A stretch of 10,801 nt of DNA from an uncultured Coriobacteriaceae bacterium (GTDB lineage Bacteria; Actinomycetota; Coriobacteriia; Coriobacteriales; QAMH01). The position numbers and the translations under genes are program-made. Position 1 is the first letter of the stretch; each line of letters starts with the position of its first letter. Below, piece by piece: positions 6,187 through 10,801 of the stretch. The notes below the pieces were generated by a model. It had not been told where the DNA came from and ran no database searches. It was given only the letters and a program-made list of their open reading frames with translations. The stretch lies in assembly GCA_902796975.1 (NCBI GenBank), contig CADBRF010000098.1, forward strand, positions 1 through 10,801, read 5' to 3'.

Positions 6187-7494
6187 ATGTTCATGATTCT
6201 CGATCGCGACACATCCATGGGCGTCTCCTGGCAAGGCAGAGCTGTCCTACTTGTGGACCTCGATGCCTTCTTCGCCTCGGTTGAGCAGCTTGACCACCCG
6301 GAATGGCGTGGCAAGCCGGTTATCGTCGGAGGCAGAGCCGACAGTCGCGGCGTCGTCTCCACCGCATCCTACGAGGCGCGTGCCTACGGCGTGCATTCTG
6401 CCATGCCCAGCAAGACAGCCGAGCGTCTTTGCCCGGATGCCATTTGGGCAAGGCCTCGGTTTGATCGTTATCGTGAGCTTTCTCAGGAAGTGATGAGCAT
6501 ACTGGGCGACGAGTCTCCGCTGCTGGAGCAGGTCTCAATTGACGAAGCGTTTCTCGACGTGAGCCCCGGACGCTACGCCAACGAAAGCCCCATCTCCATC
6601 GCCTCGCGCATTCAAGAGCGGGTTTCAAAGCTCGGCATCACGTGCTCCGTAGGCGTGGCTTCCGGAAAATCCGTTGCGAAAATTGCATCCGAGCTCGACA
6701 AGCCACGGGGATTGACGGTTGTGTACCCAGGGAGCGAGGCAAAGTTTCTCGCGCCAATGAACGTGCGCGCCATGTCCGGCATCGGCGAAAAGAGCGCGGA
6801 CCGTCTGCGCACCCGGGGCATACTGACTCTGGGAGATCTGGCGGATGCCCCGCTTGACCTACTCAAGCCCATTTTCGGTATTAATGCCGAACGTGTGCGC
6901 GACAAAGCCCGTGGTATCGACCCCTCCCCCATCGTTGTGGAAACAGGCGTTAAGTCCGTGAGCAATGAGCGTACCTTTGCAGAAGATCTGCTCACCCGCG
7001 ATGAAATAGAGGCGGCTGTTGATTACATGGGCACCATGGTGGGCAGACGTTTGCGCCACAAGGGGCTTGCCGGGCACACGGTCACGCTCAAGCTCCGCTA
7101 TGCCGACCTTTCCCGCCGCACAGCGCAGCGCTCAATCGGCTATCAGACCGATGACGAACGCGTGTTCATCCCCATAGCCAAGGAGCTCATATCCCAGATC
7201 TGGCATCCGGGAGATTCCGTCAGGCTCGTTGGCGTGGGCATTTCCGGATTCGAGGAAGAGGGCGAGACCCAGCTTGACCTTTTCAGCACAGTAAAGGACG
7301 AGACGTCCGCCGGGAGTGAAACGGAAGATAGCGCCGCAGACGTCCCGCCGGAACAGGCAGGCCACAGCAGGGACCTCCTCAATGCAGCCGATCGCATTCG
7401 CGACCGGTTTGGGGATGGGGCGCTCACCTTTGGCCGGCAGTTGAAGCTGAAGAATAAGAGCACAGGAACGCCCGACAAGAACGCCACCGAATAG
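6187..7494 (+). CDS. dinB: DNA polymerase IV (Y-family translesion polymerase)
   Basis: Error-prone Y-family polymerase that copies past damaged bases. The 435-residue product shows VDLDAFFASVEQ with metal-binding Asp24, the SYEARAYGV nucleotide-binding segment near 61-69, SIDEAFLD with Asp119 and Glu120, a helix-hairpin-helix around 197-217 (SGIGEKSADRL...GILTLGDL), and the little-finger segment with SNERTF at 259-264. QLDLF at 362-366 is a canonical beta-clamp binding motif. It is followed by an acidic low-complexity linker and a terminal RIRDRFGDGAL segment. The start is uncertain: ATGs at 6187, 6193 and 6217 are in frame and none has a ribosome binding site; the last gives MGVSWQGRAVLLVDLDAFF. 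I keep the longest. No LexA box is evident, so SOS control is not supported. Confidence 0.95.
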   Translation: MFMILDRDTSMGVSWQGRAVLLVDLDAFFASVEQLDHPEWRGKPVIVGGRADSRGVVSTASYEARAYGVHSAMPSKTAERLCPDAIWARPRFDRYRELSQEVMSILGDESPLLEQVSIDEAFLDVSPGRYANESPISIASRIQERVSKLGITCSVGVASGKSVAKIASELDKPRGLTVVYPGSEAKFLAPMNVRAMSGIGEKSADRLRTRGILTLGDLADAPLDLLKPIFGINAERVRDKARGIDPSPIVVETGVKSVSNERTFAEDLLTRDEIEAAVDYMGTMVGRRLRHKGLAGHTVTLKLRYADLSRRTAQRSIGYQTDDERVFIPIAKELISQIWHPGDSVRLVGVGISGFEEEGETQLDLFSTVKDETSAGSETEDSAADVPPEQAGHSRDLLNAADRIRDRFGDGALTFGRQLKLKNKSTGTPDKNATE

Positions 7495-7518
7495 CTCTGC
7501 AAACCAGCAATTTCCCCC

Positions 7519-7539
7519 TGTGACTTTTGGCTGGTCACA
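7519..7539. other. Small stem-loop after dinB
   Basis: TGTGAC (7519-7524) and GTCACA (7534-7539) pair around a 9-nt loop, 24 nt past the dinB stop. No T-run follows. It may help end dinB transcription together with the large palindrome just downstream. Confidence 0.35.
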
Positions 7540-7552
7540 ATACACAAGGGCC

Positions 7553-7596
7553 ATGTCAGTTGCCTCGTAGGCAATTGCCTACGAGGCAACTGACAT
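7553..7596. repeat. Perfect 44-bp nested palindrome between convergent genes
   Basis: The 22 bases 7553-7574 are the exact reverse complement of 7575-7596, with no spacer. Each arm contains its own hairpin: TTGCCT-CGT-AGGCAA (7560-7574) and TTGCCT-ACG-AGGCAA (7575-7589). The sequence can therefore fold as one long stem or as two small ones. It is flanked by the direct repeat AGGGCCA (7547-7553 and 7597-7603). It lies in the dinB / flavin-reductase convergent gap, 17 bp past the end of the reductase gene. Neither strand has a T-run, so it is not a standard terminator. It could be a tail-less bidirectional terminator or a palindromic mini-element. Confidence 0.85.
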
Positions 7597-7613
7597 AGGG
7601 CCAGCAAGCGGAC

Positions 7614-8153
7614 TTACTTCTCGATGATGTAGGCAGAGACGATACGGCCGTAGATTGCCGTATGCGTATCGCGATTGGCGCCCGTTACCGTACTGGGGAG
7701 GTCAGGGTAGTACTTTTCCTGAATTTCCGGCAGCATGTCGGCAATGACCTGATCCTGTTTATAAATAACTTCGCATTCGAGCGTCAGCGGGAGTTCAGCG
7801 ATGCCCGGAACTTGAATCTTCTCTCCCTCGACAAGCGTGAGGCCCAGATCGGCAATCTTGTCGCAGTCGCGCAGACTCTTCGTACCCGCATATCCAAGAA
7901 TCTTCTTATCGGTGTTTTCATCAGGAACATTGATGGTGAACTGAGGGTTCTTCTCAATGAGCTGGTGCGTATAACGTCCGGTGCGAACGAAGGCGATGAA
8001 CATGGGAGTACCCCATTCATTGCCAATCATGCCCCAGCCGATTGTCATAGTGTCGACTTCCCCATCTGCTGCGCTTGTCAGCAGAATGCCCTTAGGGTTG
8101 GCTTTAACAATCTGAGTTGCGTAATCAAACGGGTCCACAAAACACTTGTTCAT
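7614..8153 (-). CDS. Flavin reductase-like domain protein (FMN-binding split barrel)
   Basis: A 179-residue protein of the flavin-reductase-like, FMN-binding split-barrel superfamily. Related proteins are flavin reductases or flavoredoxin-like electron carriers in anaerobes; the actual substrate cannot be read from sequence. Supporting features are the N-terminal strand ILLTSA near 23-28, TMTIGWGMIGNEWGTPMFIAFV near 35-56 followed by R57-T-G-R60 (expected flavin-phosphate contacts), FTINVP at 72-77, the central LPLTLECEVIYKQD strand near 121-134, and the closing DTHTAIYGRIVSAYI near 162-176. The ATG has AAAGGA 7 nt upstream. No partner gene is adjacent, so it appears monocistronic, separated from rplA by a terminator. 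An inverted repeat in its leader may be an operator. Confidence 0.9.
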   Translation of the reverse strand: MNKCFVDPFDYATQIVKANPKGILLTSAADGEVDTMTIGWGMIGNEWGTPMFIAFVRTGRYTHQLIEKNPQFTINVPDENTDKKILGYAGTKSLRDCDKIADLGLTLVEGEKIQVPGIAELPLTLECEVIYKQDQVIADMLPEIQEKYYPDLPSTVTGANRDTHTAIYGRIVSAYIIEK

Positions 8154-8175
8154 GGTATTTCCTTTCGGTACGACA

Positions 8176-8194
8176 GTCGAGATTCAAACTCGAC
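8176..8194. promoter_or_regulatory. Inverted repeat in the flavin-reductase leader
   Basis: GTCGAG (8176-8181) and CTCGAC (8189-8194) form a 6-bp inverted repeat with a 7-bp centre, between the candidate -10 and the ribosome binding site, overlapped by two copies of CGACAG. The spacing suits a dimeric repressor operator or a small leader hairpin; I cannot decide which. Confidence 0.4.
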
Positions 8195-8228
8195 AGAAAC
8201 AATTCAGCAGCTATTAGTTAGCGCGAAT

Positions 8229-8234
8229 ATTGTA
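8229..8234 (-). promoter_or_regulatory. Candidate -10 element for the flavin-reductase gene
   Basis: TACAAT on the minus strand, within GGTTACAATATT, would give a leader of about 70 nt. It lies downstream of the rplA terminator, where a new promoter is required. No good -35 is seen. Confidence 0.4.
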
Positions 8235-8270
8235 ACCCGCTGCTTGCGACTCCATATCCGTTTGTTTGTT

Positions 8271-8307
8271 AACAAAAACGCCGGCAAGCATATCGCTCAC
8301 CGGCGTT
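8271..8307 (-). terminator. Rho-independent terminator after rplA
   Basis: AACGCCGG (8300-8307 on the complement) pairs with CCGGCGTT (8277-8284). Wobble and Watson-Crick pairs extend this to about 13 bp with a GATAT loop, followed on the minus strand by TTTTTGTT. It lies 27 nt past the rplA stop and ends the secE-nusG-rplK-rplA unit. Confidence 0.93.
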
Positions 8308-8334
8308 CTCGAGTTTATGGATAACGTCTAGAAG

Positions 8335-9048
8335 CTATTCAGCCTCAACATCGTAGCCACGGTTGACACTCTCGTCGACGAAGATGCCAGGGCCCATGGT
8401 GGTGGACACAGAGACGGACTTGACGTACTTGCCCTTTGCAGCAGCAGGACGCACGCGAAGAATCTCGTCAAAGAGTGCACCATAGTTCTGAGCGAGCTTG
8501 TCGGCATCGAAGGAAACCTTGCCAAGGATGACGTGGCAGATGCCATAGCGGTCTGCGCGGTACTCGACCTTGCCACCCTTGAGATCGGCAACAGCCTTGG
8601 CGACATCCATGGTCACCGTACCGAGCTTGGGGTTAGGCATGAGGCCACGGGGGCCGAGGATTTTACCAAGGCGGCCAACCTTAGACATCATGTTAGGAGT
8701 TGCGATAGCAGCATCGAAGTTGATGTTGCCCGCCTGGATATCGGCAACGAGCTCGTCGGAGCCAACGATTTCTGCGCCAGCTGCAACAGCCTCATCTGCC
8801 TTATCGCCCTCAGCGAAAACAGCAACGCGGACGCTCTTGCCCGTGCCGTTGGGGAGAGAGATGGAGCCGCGAACCTGCTGGTCTGCCTGGCGGGTGTCGA
8901 TACCGAGGCGGATGGAAACCTCGACGGACTCATCGAAGTTAGCGGAGGAAATCTCCTTGACAAGCTTCATAGCCTCGAGCGGAGCGTACTTCTTGGTCTG
9001 GTCAATCTTCTCGAGAGCTGCCAGATACTTTTTGCCGTGCTTTGCCAT
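8335..9048 (-). CDS. rplA: 50S ribosomal protein L1
   Basis: Forms the mobile L1 stalk of the large subunit, helps release deacylated tRNA from the E site, and in many bacteria represses its own operon by binding the mRNA. The 237-residue length is normal. The family signature MMSKVGRLGKILGPRGLMPN lies at about 120-139, followed by the TVTMDVAKAV and KGGKVEYRADRYG segments expected of domain I. The frame is open to 9105, but I chose the ATG at 9046-9048: it has AAGGAGG 7 nt upstream, the best ribosome binding site in the window, and MAKHGKKY is a typical N-terminus. It follows rplK after a 106-nt structured gap and is followed by a strong terminator. Confidence 0.98.
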   Translation of the reverse strand: MAKHGKKYLAALEKIDQTKKYAPLEAMKLVKEISSANFDESVEVSIRLGIDTRQADQQVRGSISLPNGTGKSVRVAVFAEGDKADEAVAAGAEIVGSDELVADIQAGNINFDAAIATPNMMSKVGRLGKILGPRGLMPNPKLGTVTMDVAKAVADLKGGKVEYRADRYGICHVILGKVSFDADKLAQNYGALFDEILRVRPAAAKGKYVKSVSVSTTMGPGIFVDESVNRGYDVEAE

Positions 9049-9074
9049 GTGTAAACCTCCTTGTGGTGAAAACG

Positions 9075-9120
9075 GGGGCGAGCCCCTCCCACAACACAGC
9101 AGCATCCCTATGACGCTGCT
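9075..9120 (-). promoter_or_regulatory. Tandem stem-loops in the rplK-rplA spacer
   Basis: AGCAGCGTC / GATGCTGCT (9-bp stem including one wobble, 5-nt loop; 9098-9120) is followed by GGGG-CTCG-CCCC (9075-9086). Both lie upstream of the rplA ribosome binding site. An L1 autoregulatory or coupling element is possible from position, but I could not match it to the known 23S target. Confidence 0.45.
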
Positions 9121-9154
9121 TATTACCTAAAATTACAGAGCCAGTTGCTGGCTA

Positions 9155-9601
9155 TTAATCAAGAGCGCCCTCTTCGACAAGCACGCCCATGGAACGGGCG
9201 GTGCCAGCGACAATCTTCATAGCTGCCTTGACATCGTTGGCGTTGAGATCGGGGAGCTTGGTCTCTGCGATCTGCTGCAGCTGCTCCTTGGTCAGCGTGC
9301 CAACCTTGTCGCGCTGAGGGACGCCCGAGCCCTTGGCAATGCCGAGAGCCTGGCGAATGAGAACTGCCGCCGGAGGAGTCTTGGTGATGAAGGTGAAGGA
9401 CTTGTCGGAGAAAACGGAAATCTCGACAGGGATGATGGTGTCGCCCTTGTCCTTGGTTGCCTCGTTGAAAGCGGTGCAGAACTGCATGATATTGACGCCA
9501 TGAGCACCCAGAGCAGGGCCGACAGGCGGTGCAGGATTAGCCTTGCCCGCAGGAATCTGAAGCTTAATGAGTGCTTCAAGCTCTTTGCCTTTTGCTGCCA
9601 T
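9155..9601 (-). CDS. rplK: 50S ribosomal protein L11
   Basis: Binds the GTPase-associated region of 23S rRNA, supports elongation-factor function and is needed for stringent-response sensing on the ribosome. The 148-residue product has the Pro-rich N-terminal rRNA and thiostrepton-site region AGKANPAPPVGPALGAHGVN at about 18-37, then IMQFCTAFN, the FTFITKTPPAAVLI strand, and a C-terminal end GTARSMGVLVEE matching the family. It is a few residues longer than the common 141-142 form, mainly at the N-terminus. The ATG has AAGGA 7 nt upstream. It sits between nusG and rplA as in most bacteria. Confidence 0.98.
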   Translation of the reverse strand: MAAKGKELEALIKLQIPAGKANPAPPVGPALGAHGVNIMQFCTAFNEATKDKGDTIIPVEISVFSDKSFTFITKTPPAAVLIRQALGIAKGSGVPQRDKVGTLTKEQLQQIAETKLPDLNANDVKAAMKIVAGTARSMGVLVEEGALD

Positions 9602-9656
9602 TGCAACATCCTTACATGTCAGTGGGCTGATGCCCGAAACTATCTTTACCTATCAG

Positions 9657-9694
9657 AAAACGGCTTCCGTGAGAAGCACCCCGTCCACAGGGGT
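9657..9694 (-). promoter_or_regulatory. Tandem stem-loops in the nusG-rplK spacer
   Basis: ACCCC / GGGGT (9678-9694, 7-nt loop) is followed by GCTTC / GAAGC (9663-9677, 5-nt loop) and then CGTTTT on the minus strand. A further GGGC-ATCA-GCCC hairpin lies at 9624-9635. This 145-nt leader of rplK could be an attenuator or the L1 target site; the stems are short, so this is tentative. Confidence 0.4.
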
Positions 9695-9746
9695 CACAGC
9701 ATGCCGTAGTTCTTCCAAACTTAAATGCACACAAGCAAGAGATGAC

Positions 9747-10295
9747 TTAGATGTGTGCCACCTGATCGAACCCGAGTTCGACAGGTGTCTCGCGCCCGAA
9801 GATGGAGACGAGAACCTTGACCTTGCCGGCGTCGATATTGACCTCGGAAATCTCGCCATCGAAGTCTGCGAGAGGACCGGAGACAACCTTGATGACCTCG
9901 CCAACCGCGAAATCCGTGGTGGTCTTCTTGGGGACCTCGGGGTTCACATGCTTGGTGAGCTTGTTGAACTCCTCGCGCGTGAGCGGAATAGGCGTGCTTT
10001 CGTGACCAACAAAACCAGTGACGCCCGGTGTGTTGCGAATCTCCACCTGCGCACGAATACCATCAGGCGATTTCTTATCAAGGTCAGCCTGGACAAGAAC
10101 ATAGCCCGGAAGCACCTTGCGCTCGGAGGTCTCGCGACGGCCGCCTTCCTTGAGCTCCGTGACCTCTTCGATGGGAATGAGCACCTTGAAGATATTGTGC
10201 TCGAGCCCCTTGACAGCTCTCAGACGCTCAATGCCATTTTTAACTTTGTTCTCATACCCGGAGTAGGTATGGACTACGTACCATTTTTTAGACAA
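9747..10295 (-). CDS. nusG: Transcription termination/antitermination factor NusG
   Basis: Binds the RNA polymerase clamp to control pausing, Rho action and transcription-translation coupling. The 182-residue protein has the NGN domain (about 1-115), with the canonical N-terminus MSKKWYVVHTYSGYENKV and the RKVLPGYVLV core at 59-68. A KOW domain follows near 130-160 (FAVGEVIKVVSGPLADFDGEI). The start is TTG at 10293-10295, supported by the conserved N-terminus and by AGGGGCG upstream, which lies inside the last codons of secE. Only 3 nt separate the secE stop from this start, suggesting translational coupling. It lacks the insertion seen in some actinobacterial NusG proteins. Confidence 0.97.
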   Translation of the reverse strand: MSKKWYVVHTYSGYENKVKNGIERLRAVKGLEHNIFKVLIPIEEVTELKEGGRRETSERKVLPGYVLVQADLDKKSPDGIRAQVEIRNTPGVTGFVGHESTPIPLTREEFNKLTKHVNPEVPKKTTTDFAVGEVIKVVSGPLADFDGEISEVNIDAGKVKVLVSIFGRETPVELGFDQVAHI

Positions 10296-10298
10296 CGT

Positions 10299-10673
10299 TT
10301 ACGCCCCTAGCGACGAAATCCAGTCGAGTGGAATAATGACGATATTGTCGATAATCGCAATATAGATGCCGAAGAACAGCAATGCGCCGATAACGATCAG
10401 GCTCGCGTTGACGAGCTCTGGACGTGTCGGCCACACAACGCGGTGCATTTCAGAACGCACTGCGCGAATGTATGTTTTAAAGCGCTCCCACCGTGATGGT
10501 GGTTGGTTCGCCTTGAGCTTTGCCTCGCGCTTGGCCTCTTCTTCTTTAGCTTTGGCCTTATTGCGCTTTTTCTGCTCGCGAGTCAGTTTTTGCGGCTCTT
10601 GTTCAACAGCTTCGATTGTCTCGACCTGTTTTTTGTCGTGATGGCGACGTTTTTTGTGTACCTTATTGGCCAT
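10299..10673 (-). CDS. secE: Preprotein translocase subunit SecE
   Basis: Small membrane subunit that clamps SecY in the SecYEG export channel. The 124-residue protein has a long, highly charged Lys/Glu/Arg N-terminal region (about 1-60), the conserved cytoplasmic amphipathic helix and hinge (RAVRSEMHRVVWPTRPEL, about 70-87), and one membrane segment at about 88-108, as in Gram-positive SecE rather than the three-segment E. coli form. The ATG at 10671-10673 has only a weak GGA upstream. A terminator after tRNA-Trp ends about 40 nt before this start, so expression depends on a promoter squeezed into that gap or on readthrough. It overlaps functionally with nusG through a shared ribosome-binding region. 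Confidence 0.96.
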   Translation of the reverse strand: MANKVHKKRRHHDKKQVETIEAVEQEPQKLTREQKKRNKAKAKEEEAKREAKLKANQPPSRWERFKTYIRAVRSEMHRVVWPTRPELVNASLIVIGALLFFGIYIAIIDNIVIIPLDWISSLGA

Positions 10674-10712
10674 AATTGTCCGTTTACAATCTCACGCGAA
10701 CGTGTCCTAATC

Positions 10713-10743
10713 AAAACAAATGCCGAGTACGACGCACTCGGCA
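10713..10743 (-). terminator. Rho-independent terminator after tRNA-Trp
   Basis: TGCCGAGT and ACTCGGCA form a perfect 8-bp stem with a 7-nt loop, followed on the minus strand by TTTGTTTT. It starts 11 nt past the tRNA CCA end. Confidence 0.9.
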
Positions 10744-10753
10744 GGAAAAAGTC

Positions 10754-10801
10754 TGGCAGGCCAGGAAGGACTCGAACCCACAACATCCGGTTTTGGAGAC
10801 C
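10754..10801 (-). tRNA. tRNA-Trp (anticodon CCA), 3' part only
   Basis: The 48 nt in the window cover the anticodon arm (GGT-CTCCAAA-ACC, anticodon CCA), the variable loop, the T-arm with TTCGAGT, the 3' acceptor strand CTGGCCT, the discriminator G and an encoded CCA. The anticodon arm resembles that of E. coli tRNA-Trp. The 5' half lies beyond the right edge. Placement just upstream of secE-nusG is a common bacterial arrangement. Confidence 0.93.

Noticed and set aside
6183..6192. LexA/SOS box (GAAT-AT-GTTC) at dinB
   Set aside because: The half-sites are 2 nt apart instead of 4 and the left half is GAAT, not GAAC, so it does not fit the Gram-positive LexA site.
1..10801. CRISPR array, transposon, phage or defence system
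   Set aside because: No regularly spaced repeats, transposase, integrase or nuclease-like genes are present; every long gene is housekeeping or a known single-domain family.

Overview
This window is an ordinary housekeeping stretch of a bacterial chromosome, most likely from an actinobacterium. The gene order tig-clpP-clpX-valS, the block tRNA-Trp-secE-nusG-rplK-rplA, a SecE with one membrane segment and a long charged N-terminus, and TTG/GTG starts all fit Actinomycetota. A single clpP instead of the clpP1-clpP2 pair, together with a flavin-reductase-like protein common in anaerobes, makes a Coriobacteriia-type gut anaerobe my best guess. That placement is inference, not proof.

Left part (1-5264, all on the minus strand). 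A tRNA-Leu(UAG) gene leads into trigger factor (tig), the ClpP protease and the ClpX unfoldase, ending at a U-tailed terminator (1559-1607). valS follows in the same direction and runs off the left edge. The block joins chaperoning of new chains at the ribosome (Tig), regulated proteolysis (ClpXP) and tRNA charging (ValS).

Middle part (5389-8234). A Cys-rich DUF47/PhoU-like protein (minus) is divergent from dinB (plus, DNA polymerase IV). dinB converges on a flavin-reductase-like gene (minus). The 119-bp gap between those two holds a perfect 44-bp nested palindrome flanked by a 7-bp direct repeat. It is the most unusual structure in the window.

Right part (8271-10801, all minus). The 3' part of tRNA-Trp(CCA) is followed by a strong terminator, then secE, nusG (TTG start, 3 nt after the secE stop), rplK and rplA, closed by a second strong terminator. 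These encode the Sec translocon subunit SecE, the NusG elongation factor and the L1-stalk and L11-stalk proteins of the 50S subunit. The nusG-rplK and rplK-rplA spacers each contain tandem stem-loops that could be autoregulatory or attenuating.

I found no CRISPR array, transposase, prophage gene, defence system or biosynthetic cluster. No stretch over 300 bases lacks a gene. I see no evidence for a new multi-gene system; the points worth a second look are non-coding structures and start-site choices.
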